This document shows positions 27,753 through 36,223 of a stretch of DNA of 64,000 nucleotides, in pieces (the stretch's first letter is position 1; each line of letters begins with the position of its first letter). Position numbers and translations under genes: made by a program. The stretch covers positions 1,426,001-1,490,000 of the forward strand of contig NZ_CP133592.1 in NCBI RefSeq assembly GCF_031312595.1, written 5' to 3'. The DNA comes from Methanolobus sediminis (GTDB lineage Archaea > Halobacteriota > Methanosarcinia > Methanosarcinales > Methanosarcinaceae). The notes under the pieces were generated by a model. The model made no database searches, was not told the origin of the DNA, and saw only the letters and a program-made list of their open reading frames with translations.

Positions 27753-28370
27753 GGTCTTTTATAAGCTCGCATGAATATTAACTATGTTCCCTGAGACAAA
27801 TCGGGATTCTGTAGTCAAAATAATTTGTGTTTTCGGTTTAAAATATCCAACAAACTCTGGAAAATGTCGACCCATAAGTTTATAAGAGTTTGAATTCTAT
27901 TACTTAATGTAGTCATGATTATATGCCTACGTGTTCGATATAATATAGATACTGAGAACGAGGGTATCTTTCAATAATACAAATATAGTTTAGTCATTCG
28001 TAATCACTACGATTCAAAAAGGATCATCTACCGAAAAGGTATTCATAACATCACAAAGTGCTTACAGGTCAAAAGCTGCAGGTATTCAATGAGGGATTTG
28101 GAAATACTGCTTATTGGCCATGCCACAAAACAGTTTCAGTAGCTTATGCATACATTGCATGGTACTCACGCTGCTGTTGTTAGCTTGGCGTTGGTTTGGA
28201 TTAAGTGGAAATCTTCATGTTTATTCATTGAAGTTGAAGTTTGAGTTCCATTATTCAGGTTACGCTATTCTGGACCTTCGATAAGATGACTTTGCGCAGT
28301 CATTACAACTTTTCTATTTTGTATTCCCGAATTGTTCCGGTATCATCATCACAAATTCGGAGTTTATCAT
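27753..28370. other. Long intergenic region with possible long dnaG leader
   Basis: Over 600 bases without a credible gene. TATA-like elements occur at about 27880 (TTTATAAGAG) and 27937 (GATATAATATAG). Two hairpins lie near its right end: ATGACT/AGTCAT (28286-28303) and CCGAATT/AATTCGG (28327-28360), the latter touching the dnaG ribosome site. It may be a long 5' leader or contain a small RNA; nothing in it matches RNase P or SRP RNA by eye. Confidence 0.45.
28327..28362 (+). promoter_or_regulatory. Hairpin over the dnaG ribosome-binding site
   Basis: CCGAATT (28327-28333) is exactly complementary to AATTCGG (28354-28360), whose last two bases are the first half of the GGAG ribosome site at 28359-28362, nine bases before the ATG. 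Folding would hide part of the site and could tune primase synthesis. Confidence 0.4.
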
Positions 28371-29744
28371 ATGCAAAATGCAGATACTACAAAATATATA
28401 ATTCATTCAAAAATTAGCGCAGATGGAATAATAGAACGCCCGGATATAGTAGGTGCCATCTTTGGTCAGACCGAGGGTCTTCTTGGTTCCGATCTTGACC
28501 TTCGTGACCTTCAGAAAACAGGACGTATCGGCAGGATCGAGGTTGTTGTCGGTGCGAAAGGTGGAAAGACAAAGGGTACTATCCTTATTCCTTCAAGTCT
28601 TGACAAGGTTGAGACTTCAATCCTTGCAGCTTCACTTGAGACCATAGACAGAGTCGGTCCATGCAGCGCAAAGATAGAGGTTACTCATATAGAGGATGTC
28701 AGGGCTACCAAGCGTCACCAGATTATTGAGAGGGCTAAGTACATTTACAAGGGAATGTTCGATGAGAACCTTCCGGAATCCCAGGAGATTGCTGATGAAG
28801 TGCGCCAGTCTGTAAGGGTCGAGGAAATGCAGTATTTTGGCAAGAACAAGATACCATGTGGTCCTACTGTGTTTGATTCCGACGCTATTATCGTAGTTGA
28901 AGGCCGCGCAGACGTTCTTAACCTTTTGAAATACGGTATAAAGAATACTATTTGTGTTGGCGGTACAAATGTTCCTCCTGAAGTTGCCGAATTTACAAAG
29001 AAAAAGGATACTGTAACTGCTTTCACTGACGGTGACCGTGGAGGGGAGCTTATCATTAAGGAACTTGTCCAGGTTGCTAACATCGACTACATTGCAAGGG
29101 CACCTGACGGAAAGAGTGTCGAGGATCTTGTTCAGAAAGAGATTGTCAGGTCACTCAGGCAGAAAGTCCCTGTTGAGCAGGTAATTGACAAATATCTTGT
29201 CAAGGACCAGGGTTCATCCGATGACAATGGTCGTGTGCAGCGTTTACCTAAACGCAAGGAAAGAAGACCTGCTCCAACCCCTGCACCTGCTTCTGAAGTG
29301 AAGCGTGTTGCTACTTCTACTGTAAAACGAACTCCAAGAGATGCCCGTGGAAGGGATAACAGGAAGAAAGAACCAAGAGATCAACAGTCACGTGAAGATC
29401 GGGTTGCTGTTGAAAAGCAGGTTGAAGCTCCTAAGACTAAGGTTCCTGCCTCCCCGGAGAACAAGAGATTTAAAGATCATGCAAACGACCTGATAGGTAC
29501 TTTTAGTGCACGTTTCCTTGATGGCAAGGATAATGTTGTCAATGAAACTGCTGTCAGGGATCTTGTAAGCACTCTCAAGGACTACGAGGCCGAAGTCAAA
29601 ACAGTTGTGTTTGATGGTGTGGTTACTCAAAGGATTCTTGATATTGCTGCAGATAAAGGCATAGAACGCCTTATAGGTGCAAAAGTAGGCAGTGTTACCA
29701 AAAGACCTGCTTCTGTAAAAGTTCTTACTGCAGCTTCTCTATAA
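28371..29744 (+). CDS. dnaG: DnaG-type primase, archaeal
   Basis: A 457-residue archaeal DnaG. The N-terminal region ([30 protein letters not shown]) is typical of the archaeal branch. The Toprim domain spans about residues 165-255 with [14 protein letters not shown] (catalytic Glu) and [14 protein letters not shown] (DxD). After it come a charged, proline-rich linker (about residues 285-370) and a conserved C-terminal domain. In archaea DnaG is linked mainly to the exosome as an RNA-binding, poly(A)-favouring subunit, with primase activity also reported. Start at 28371 is supported by GGAG nine bases upstream; the open frame runs further 5' from a TTG. Confidence 0.94.
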   Translation: MQNADTTKYIIHSKISADGIIERPDIVGAIFGQTEGLLGSDLDLRDLQKTGRIGRIEVVVGAKGGKTKGTILIPSSLDKVETSILAASLETIDRVGPCSAKIEVTHIEDVRATKRHQIIERAKYIYKGMFDENLPESQEIADEVRQSVRVEEMQYFGKNKIPCGPTVFDSDAIIVVEGRADVLNLLKYGIKNTICVGGTNVPPEVAEFTKKKDTVTAFTDGDRGGELIIKELVQVANIDYIARAPDGKSVEDLVQKEIVRSLRQKVPVEQVIDKYLVKDQGSSDDNGRVQRLPKRKERRPAPTPAPASEVKRVATSTVKRTPRDARGRDNRKKEPRDQQSREDRVAVEKQVEAPKTKVPASPENKRFKDHANDLIGTFSARFLDGKDNVVNETAVRDLVSTLKDYEAEVKTVVFDGVVTQRILDIAADKGIERLIGAKVGSVTKRPASVKVLTAASL

Positions 29745-29751
29745 ATTGATG

Positions 29752-29790
29752 TACTGTGCTTGCGCACAGTATATATATTTCTTATTTTTT
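29752..29790 (+). terminator. Terminator of dnaG
   Basis: ACTGTGC pairs with GCACAGT around a TTGC loop (29752-29771), followed by ATATATATTTCTTATTTTTT. It lies right after the dnaG stop codon. Confidence 0.7.
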
Positions 29791-30015
29791 ATTGATTTTC
29801 TTTTTGGATCTTCTTATTTTATTAATGAGTTTTTCATGCAATCTCTCATGATTAATCATTGAGATAATTACGAAAATCTTATTTACTATGTATACGGAAG
29901 TTATTTCCGGGGGAAATACCTTTATTAGTAAATTTACCAACTAACATAAGTGCATTATTTTAAAGAGTGCACAAAATAACAGTAAATATTTAATTTTCAA
30001 ATCAGGTTGGTTGGT

Positions 30016-30300
30016 ATGCATAAAGATGAATTAATACAGTTGCACACATTAATGGCACAGATCAGAAGACACTTTGAGCACATGGGTATGGATACTCCAT
30101 TCGCGGAGTATGACTCACTATCCATAAGTCCTCTGCATGTTCATAGGAGCAAGGCAGAGCACAAACATGCAATATTCGTTCTTGGTAACGACATTGCAGC
30201 AGCTCTTTCTCGGGATGACACTTCCGGAATAGGAAGGACATCTGAAAGGATGCATGAGCTTGCTATGAAGGCAGGCAGCCAGTTGTTACATACTAACTAG
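30016..30300 (+). CDS. UPF0058 family protein
   Basis: A 94-residue archaeal protein of the UPF0058 family: MHKDELIQLHTLMAQIRRHF, then SISPLHVHRSKAEHKHAIFV and a final helical part. Several histidines and the two long helices suggest a small helical, perhaps metal-binding, regulator; its function is not known to me. The ATG at 30016 is preferred over a TTG at 30007 since the family begins MHKDEL. It is monocistronic; upstream ACCTTTATTAGTA near 29920 may be its TATA region. Confidence 0.85.
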   Translation: MHKDELIQLHTLMAQIRRHFEHMGMDTPFAEYDSLSISPLHVHRSKAEHKHAIFVLGNDIAAALSRDDTSGIGRTSERMHELAMKAGSQLLHTN

Positions 30301-30365
30301 GCTATTCCTCCTTTTAACTTCTTTAATTTCCCATTGGAGACAGATATCCGGAATTAAAGTTGTGG

Positions 30366-30824
30366 TTAAATGGACAATGAGATTGATGGTGTCAGGCGCT
30401 TTTTCATAATGATGCCATCCTCTCCATCCGAATAATAGCCGTGTTGTACCCAGCAGGCTATAAAGTCCCTGCGTTTGTAAAAATCTTGGGCTCTTGTATT
30501 TGTTATTCTAACTTCCAGACTTGCAAATGTCAGAAGCTTGCATACAAACACTGAAAGGATGGCGTCCATAAGCCGGGCACCAATGCCCATGCTTCTGAAT
30601 CCCTCTCTTACGGCAAGAGAAAAGATCCGTCCTTCTGTTTCAGATAGCTTATATCCTACAACAAATCCTGCTATGTAACCGTTGTATTCTGCAACAAGGA
30701 ACCCTTCACTGTTCATTTCGTAGAAGTTCATATAAAGGAAAGGATTGTGTTCCGAGAAAGCTTGTGACTCTATCTCCAGAACCTCTTCGAAATCTGATGG
30801 CTCAAAGTTCCTTATTACTAACAT
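30366..30824 (-). CDS. GNAT-family N-acetyltransferase (RimI-like)
   Basis: A 152-residue GNAT protein. Motif A, which binds acetyl-CoA, is visible as FSLAVREGFRSMGIGARLMDAI (R-x-x-G-x-G/A), after the strand GFVVGYKL; the later VRITNTRAQDFYKRRDFIACW is motif B. RimI-type enzymes acetylate protein N-termini in archaea, but other substrates are possible. It lies 12 bases downstream of arcS on the same strand and is likely co-transcribed with it. Confidence 0.85.
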   Translation of the reverse strand: MLVIRNFEPSDFEEVLEIESQAFSEHNPFLYMNFYEMNSEGFLVAEYNGYIAGFVVGYKLSETEGRIFSLAVREGFRSMGIGARLMDAILSVFVCKLLTFASLEVRITNTRAQDFYKRRDFIACWVQHGYYSDGEDGIIMKKRLTPSISLSI

Positions 30825-30836
30825 CTGAAATCACTA

Positions 30837-32681
30837 TTATTCGAGCTTTTTTACGTGGCGCAGATCAACTGCAACTCCACGGTTTGATCTTCTCATCTCA
30901 TCTCCGTTCATATTTGCTCTTCCGACTGCAATTGCTTTTTCTCCGATGATTATAACCTCATCATTTGGTCTGATCAACGGATCTGCATCAATAACGCCAG
31001 GTGCCAGAAGAGAGCCACGCGGCACAAAGTCATCTATTTTAACGGTATATCTGCCTTGTTCCTGAAGGGCTTTTGCCCCTTCTATGGTAATGGCCAGTGT
31101 TCCATATTGCGGTATAAGTGTTATAAGCTGTTTTTTCCCGACAAATATCTGGTGTTTGGGGAATGGTCCTTTGACAGTTGAACCTTCAGGAACAAGAATA
31201 TCTCCGGAACCTTTGCCGAACTGGTAGTCTGCAACAGCTTTCATGAGGTCTTTCTGTGTCTGCTCATGTCCGCGTTTTCTTCCGGTACAGAGTTCTGACA
31301 CTGTTTTGCTGAGATTTTTCAGTGATTCCGGTGATGAAACATTACCAAGACTCGTATATATTATATTTATACCAAGCTTTTCTGCAACCATCTCACATAT
31401 AACACGGTATGCATCTTCAACATGTGCAACAATACTTGTGTATTTGTGCTTTGTCAGGTAATCTTCAAGACAGGACGCTACCCATTCCCTTTCTTCTGCA
31501 TCCCAGTAACCTGTTACTGTAGTATCATAATGCGCAGCAGGATATGTTAGTTCCAGTTCCCTTGGGACAATTCCAAGAGGGGATGTGATTATTACCTCAT
31601 GGACGAATTTCCTGCTCTTGCCAAGAGCATTGATGAATTTCCAGTGTGAGTTTGAAGTGGAATATGGTTTTCTGGCAGAACATGGTAGCAGTAGCAGCAC
31701 ATCAGATGCAGGAGGTGTGTATCTTTCCTGAATCCTTTTAGCATATCTTACGATCTCTGCCCTGTTCTGCGATTCTCCACAGGTGGCAACCAGTGTGTTA
31801 TTCCTTGCAATAGCATTCTGGCTTTCCACAAAGTCATACTCTGCATCAGTAAGTCTCATAAGTGCCGTAAGCCAGGTGTTCACTCTGCACTGTCCTTCAA
31901 TATACTCACGCAGAGTTCCTGCACGTATTCTTTCCCTTACAAGTGCAGCTTCCGCTTCCATGGCGTTGATGTTGTGTTTTTCAAGAATTGCTGCACGGCT
32001 CTTTTTATCCATGGCCCTGAGGCTTGTCAGGTCAGTGGATGAGCATGCACTGCATCGGCATGGCAACTCTGCAAGTGAATCAAGATAGAACTGCCCGGCA
32101 GTTGTAAGGTAAATATCGTTGTGTCCGGCAACTATTGCTTTGGTATTATCAAAGACATCGACTCCGAGGTAGATCAGCATTGCCAGATTTTCAGGAATTG
32201 CTATGTTAGGTGCATAAATTGCAGTATCAGGAGCGATGTTCTTTTTCATTTCTAAAAGAACACTGAGAAAAGCTCTTGCATTGTTCTCAAAGCATCCGGC
32301 TCCTTCCATAACGTACAGGTCATGCTCTTTTACCTGCTGTCCGGTTATGTAAATAGCTCCGGTAGCACCAGAGTCTTCCATTCCCTCGGCTTTCTCAACC
32401 AGTTTGATTGTCACATTCTTTGGAGCTTCCGGTGTAAGGTCCTGATGTGGAAGTATTATAAGCGCATCTTCACCGGTTTTTTGTCTTATTTCCCTGAGAT
32501 GTTCCTGAGCTTCTTCAAAGCCGGGATATTTCCAGAGTGATCCGCCGTCTATTATCGGGCTTTCAGGCTTACCCAGGCTTCTTGTATCTATAATATAAGG
32601 TGTACGGATATCTTCCTTCAATAGGAATTTCCCTATCCTTGCAGCACCGTCCCGCTGCTGTACCTCAAAGTATCGTGTCAT
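30837..32681 (-). CDS. arcS: Archaeosine synthase (TgtA2/ArcS)
   Basis: A 614-residue protein that converts preQ0 at position 15 of archaeal tRNA into archaeosine (G+). It has the TGT-like domain without a full catalytic set, the hallmark PCSARKPYSTSNSH near residue 330, and a C-terminal PUA domain (residues about 540-614: KGPFPKH to GRANMNGDEMRRSNRGVAVDLRH) for tRNA binding. CRCSAC near residue 210 resembles the zinc site of TGT. Length is right for full ArcS with PUA. It is divergent from the GlcD-like gene and precedes a GNAT gene by 12 bases. Confidence 0.93.
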   Translation of the reverse strand: MTRYFEVQQRDGAARIGKFLLKEDIRTPYIIDTRSLGKPESPIIDGGSLWKYPGFEEAQEHLREIRQKTGEDALIILPHQDLTPEAPKNVTIKLVEKAEGMEDSGATGAIYITGQQVKEHDLYVMEGAGCFENNARAFLSVLLEMKKNIAPDTAIYAPNIAIPENLAMLIYLGVDVFDNTKAIVAGHNDIYLTTAGQFYLDSLAELPCRCSACSSTDLTSLRAMDKKSRAAILEKHNINAMEAEAALVRERIRAGTLREYIEGQCRVNTWLTALMRLTDAEYDFVESQNAIARNNTLVATCGESQNRAEIVRYAKRIQERYTPPASDVLLLLPCSARKPYSTSNSHWKFINALGKSRKFVHEVIITSPLGIVPRELELTYPAAHYDTTVTGYWDAEEREWVASCLEDYLTKHKYTSIVAHVEDAYRVICEMVAEKLGINIIYTSLGNVSSPESLKNLSKTVSELCTGRKRGHEQTQKDLMKAVADYQFGKGSGDILVPEGSTVKGPFPKHQIFVGKKQLITLIPQYGTLAITIEGAKALQEQGRYTVKIDDFVPRGSLLAPGVIDADPLIRPNDEVIIIGEKAIAVGRANMNGDEMRRSNRGVAVDLRHVKKLE

Positions 32682-32766
32682 TGCTGTGTAATAGGCTTAG
32701 TCAGATGTAAATGTTTGCCTTCACCAAAAACTATAAATCTCACTATTCCACTTAAAAAACGATTCC

Positions 32767-34149
32767 ATGCAAAAATCCGATTTACTTAAAAAACTGCAGG
32801 AAATAGTAGGAGATGAGCACGTTTCCGCATCAGCTGCAGAACTTTATTGTTATTCATGTGATGCCTCACAGATAAGGGGCATGCCTGATTTTGTTATCAG
32901 GCCTGTAAGTACTGAACAGATATCGAAGATAGTCAGTCTTGCAAATGAGAATGAGATTCCTGTAACCGCAAGAGGTGCGGGTACAGGACTTGCCGGAGGG
33001 GCTGTTCCGGTAGAAGGCGGCATTGTACTTGACATGTCAAGCATGAACAGAATACTTGAAACAGACCTTGACAATCTTCAGGTAACCATCGAGCCGGGTA
33101 TTGTCCAGGAAAAACTGAATCAGGCACTTGAACCATATGGTCTTTTCTTCCCACCGGACCCTGGAAGTTCAGCAATGTGTACCCTTGGTGGGCTTATTGC
33201 AAACAACGGAAGTGGAATGCGCTCTGTAAAATACGGAACCACCCGCAACTATGTGCTTGGACTTGAAGTTGTTCTTGCGGATGGAACTGTGATCAATACA
33301 GGTTCCAAGGCATCAAAATCAGTTGCAGGTTATTCACTCACTGATCTTTTTGTAGGATCAGAAGGTACACTTGGTATTATCACAAAAGCTACTCTAAGAC
33401 TAAGGGCACTTCCAAAGGAACGTTCGGTCTTGCTTGCTTCTTTTGAAGATCCAGAACTTGCAGGTCAGGCAGTAGTAAAAGTCCTCTCCTCAGGAATCGT
33501 TCCTTCTGCATGTGAAATTCTTGACAGGAATATCATAGAGGCAATTAACACATTTGACCCTAAGATCGGCTTGCCAAAAGCAGGTGCCATCCTGATGTTC
33601 GAGGTGGATGGAACTGAGAACACGGTCCGTGAAGGAATAGAAATGATAAAGGATGCATGCAGCACCCTTGCAACAAGTATCAGGGCAGCTTCGGACAAGA
33701 AGGAAAGAGATGAGATATGGGCTGCCAGAAGACTTGTAGGAGCGGCGGTTTCCAGACTGGATCCACTCCGCACCCGTGTTTATGTAGGTGAGGACATCGG
33801 TGTCCCGATAAAAGAGCTTCCTGGAATGCTTCACAAGGTACGTGAGATATCTGAAGAGTTCAAGCTTCCCATCATGACTTACGGTCATATAGGTGATGGA
33901 AATCTTCACACAGGAATGTGCATAGATGTGCTAAGCGATGCTGAATGGGAGAAGCTGAACAAGGCTGCTGACAAAATACACCGCACTGCTATAGGTATTG
34001 GCGGAACGGTCACTGCAGAGCATGGAGTTGGCAGTGCCAGAGCAGCGTATCTTGACCTTGAACTTGGAAAAGCTCTTGATGTAATGATATTGATTAAAAA
34101 CGCACTGGACCCGAAGGGTATTCTCAACCCGGGTAAGATGGGGGTCTGA
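32767..34149 (+). CDS. FAD-linked oxidase (GlcD/D-lactate dehydrogenase type)
   Basis: A 460-residue FAD-linked oxidase of the VAO fold. The FAD domain shows VTARGAGTGLAGGAVPVEGG and PPDPGSSAMCTLGGLIANNGSG, and the GSEGTLGIITKATL motif; the C-terminal domain has PIMTYGHIGDGNLHTGM and GTVTAEHGVGSAR, with the histidines of the active site. Such proteins oxidise 2-hydroxy acids (D-lactate, glycolate). The next gene, a cysteine-rich Fe-S protein, starts two bases after its stop, so the two likely form one lactate or glycolate dehydrogenase complex passing electrons to a carrier. Confidence 0.92.
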   Translation: MQKSDLLKKLQEIVGDEHVSASAAELYCYSCDASQIRGMPDFVIRPVSTEQISKIVSLANENEIPVTARGAGTGLAGGAVPVEGGIVLDMSSMNRILETDLDNLQVTIEPGIVQEKLNQALEPYGLFFPPDPGSSAMCTLGGLIANNGSGMRSVKYGTTRNYVLGLEVVLADGTVINTGSKASKSVAGYSLTDLFVGSEGTLGIITKATLRLRALPKERSVLLASFEDPELAGQAVVKVLSSGIVPSACEILDRNIIEAINTFDPKIGLPKAGAILMFEVDGTENTVREGIEMIKDACSTLATSIRAASDKKERDEIWAARRLVGAAVSRLDPLRTRVYVGEDIGVPIKELPGMLHKVREISEEFKLPIMTYGHIGDGNLHTGMCIDVLSDAEWEKLNKAADKIHRTAIGIGGTVTAEHGVGSARAAYLDLELGKALDVMILIKNALDPKGILNPGKMGV

Positions 34150-34151
34150 AA

Positions 34152-35210
34152 ATGAACGATACAGACATGCGTTCTATACTGAAATGTGTACGTTGTGGTA
34201 CATGCCGTGCAGTATGCCCGGTTTTTGAAGTGAACGGCTGGGAATCATCAGGTTCACGTGGCCGTATGCTTGTAGCACATGGGATATCCCAGGGACTTGA
34301 GGTAGACCAGGGTGTCTTCGATAGTATTAACACCTGTACTACATGCGGACTTTGCGAACAGATCTGTCCTTCAGGTGCATCTCCTGTCAAGGTTATAGAA
34401 AACTTAAGGCACCAGCTTGTGCTTCAGGGTAAGATGACAGATGCACAGAAGCTGATACGCACAGATGCTCTTGAAAAAGGAAACCCTCTTGGTGAGTCTA
34501 AGGACAGGATGGCATGGTTGGGTGATTCCAGAAATGACCTTCCTGAAAAGTCAGAATATGTATTCTTTGCAGGTTGTCTTGCATCTTACCGCTATCCGGA
34601 GATTACAAAGAAGACATTTGATATCCTGAGGAAGTTCGGAGTAACTGTACTTGAAGAAGAAGTTTGCTGTGGTTCCCCACTTCTGAGAACCGGCTCTGAC
34701 CCATCCGAGCTTATGTCAAAGAACCTTGAGCAGATCAAAAAGATAGGTGCTCACACAGTTATCACAGGCTGTGCAGGTTGCTATACAACCTTGAAGAATG
34801 ATTTCCCGGAAGAATTGAATGTTCTCCATGTTACTGAGTTCCTTGCAGACCGTCTTGATGAGCTGGACCTGAAAAAACTTGACTTGAAAGTTACTTATCA
34901 TGACCCATGTCACCTTGGAAGGTGCAATGGTGTATTCGACGCTCCAAGGCAGATCATAAAATCAGTCTGTTATCTTGAGGAAATGAAGAGCAACAGGGAA
35001 AAATCCAAATGTTGCGGAGCAGGTGGTGGAGTCTTAAAAGGTTATCCTGAACTCTCACTTGAACTCTCAAAGAACAGGCTTGAAGAGATACCAAAGGATG
35101 TTGACTATCTGGTAACTGCATGCCCTCTTTGCCGCACAAATCTCAAACGTGGTGGCCCAAAGGTTGATGTTCTTGATGTTATCGATCTGCTTGAAATGGC
35201 TATGGGATAG
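34152..35210 (+). CDS. Fe-S protein with CCG domains (GlcF/HdrD-like), partner of the FAD oxidase
   Basis: A 352-residue protein: N-terminal two-cluster ferredoxin part with CVRCGTCRAVCPVF and CTTCGLCEQICPSG (each followed by Pro), then two cysteine-rich CCG domains (FAGCLASYRYPE to VCCGSP; HDPCHLGRCNG to CCGAGGG and ACPLCRTNL). This layout is that of GlcF and of HdrD-type subunits. It should carry electrons from the flavin subunit to a membrane quinone-like carrier or to a disulfide. It is not the heterodisulfide reductase of methanogenesis, as the GlcD partner is directly upstream. Confidence 0.9.
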   Translation: MNDTDMRSILKCVRCGTCRAVCPVFEVNGWESSGSRGRMLVAHGISQGLEVDQGVFDSINTCTTCGLCEQICPSGASPVKVIENLRHQLVLQGKMTDAQKLIRTDALEKGNPLGESKDRMAWLGDSRNDLPEKSEYVFFAGCLASYRYPEITKKTFDILRKFGVTVLEEEVCCGSPLLRTGSDPSELMSKNLEQIKKIGAHTVITGCAGCYTTLKNDFPEELNVLHVTEFLADRLDELDLKKLDLKVTYHDPCHLGRCNGVFDAPRQIIKSVCYLEEMKSNREKSKCCGAGGGVLKGYPELSLELSKNRLEEIPKDVDYLVTACPLCRTNLKRGGPKVDVLDVIDLLEMAMG

Positions 35211-35272
35211 CCATTTTAGTTTTATTCCCACTCTTTTTTAATTGCTTTTTAAAAAAGGAAAAGAGCATGAGT

Positions 35273-36118
35273 TTATGCTCTCTTTATTTTCCTGCCAAGC
35301 GCCAGAGCAAATACTGCTACTAATGCTTCAAATCCCGGAATAGGCAGACTGTTTTCAGCATTATTAGTTGGTTCTTCAACAACTTCCTGCACAGATTCCA
35401 TTTCTGTATCCTCATATCCGTTCATTTTTCGAAGTTCTGCATAGTCCAGGTTGAGTCTTTTGCTGGCAAGATAAGCAGGATATTGCCCGGACTCGGTATT
35501 TCCTCCAAGAACTTCATATATTATGCAGGAACCATCATCTGACCAGTAGACTTCGTAGATTACTGATTTTTCCCATTCCATTGGTGTGTCTTTAGTACTT
35601 TCTATGTAGAATGGTGTGAGTTCTCTGTGCAGTAGGGTATTGTTGTGAACAGAGCAGATATCTATGGCGTATTGGGCATTTCTGCCGTCATCGAAGAAAA
35701 CTGCCCTTGGTGCTGCGTACATCTTGCTGTCAGGAGAAAAAGCGACTCCATAATAGCTCATTGTAATTATGTTCTTGATATTGGCCTCTGTTCCCGCAAC
35801 AGTATCATTAATGACATAATCTTCAACCCCTACTCCATTTTCGGAATCAAGTGCCTTTTTGTATACATTGTGATTTCCATCAGGACTTGTTGTTGTTCTA
35901 GGGGTAAGTCTGTAGTTAAGGTGTATCTGTGAATGCTCTCCATCCTCGCTGTACACAACTATCTGATGTGCCTCTAAACTATCAGGGTTCGTGTATGATT
36001 TGGAATAGAACATATTCTCAGTCACAGTCTCATCTATGCTTATGACCGGGCTCGCCAGAACAGTAGATGTCTGGATAATAATCAACAATAGCAATGGTGC
36101 CAACAACTTATACTTCAT
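35273..36118 (-). CDS. Secreted protein of unknown function with PGF-CTERM sorting signal
   Basis: A 281-residue exported protein. N-terminal signal peptide MKYKLLAPLLLLIIIQTS (cleavage after about VLA-SP); the body is acidic, with YAAPRAVFFDDGRNAQYAIDI and other beta-strand-rich stretches, perhaps a propeller or beta sandwich. A low-complexity linker (EEPTNNAENS) leads to PIPGFEALVAVFALALGRKIKRA, a PGF tripeptide, membrane helix and basic end: the PGF-CTERM signal cut and lipid-anchored by an archaeosortase. It should therefore be an S-layer-side surface protein. No family for the main domain is recognised. Confidence 0.78.
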   Translation of the reverse strand: MKYKLLAPLLLLIIIQTSTVLASPVISIDETVTENMFYSKSYTNPDSLEAHQIVVYSEDGEHSQIHLNYRLTPRTTTSPDGNHNVYKKALDSENGVGVEDYVINDTVAGTEANIKNIITMSYYGVAFSPDSKMYAAPRAVFFDDGRNAQYAIDICSVHNNTLLHRELTPFYIESTKDTPMEWEKSVIYEVYWSDDGSCIIYEVLGGNTESGQYPAYLASKRLNLDYAELRKMNGYEDTEMESVQEVVEEPTNNAENSLPIPGFEALVAVFALALGRKIKRA

Positions 36119-36223
36119 AGCGTAACTTCCATTTTTCTTTGAAAAATATACGTTTGAAGTACAGTAAACTAATATATGTTAAAAAGATAACGATTTTATT
36201 CTAAAAGGTAATGGTAATTAGTA

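Noticed and set aside
27753-28370. Looking for RNase P RNA or SRP RNA in the long gap before dnaG
   Set aside because: None of the conserved core sequences of either RNA was found on either strand.
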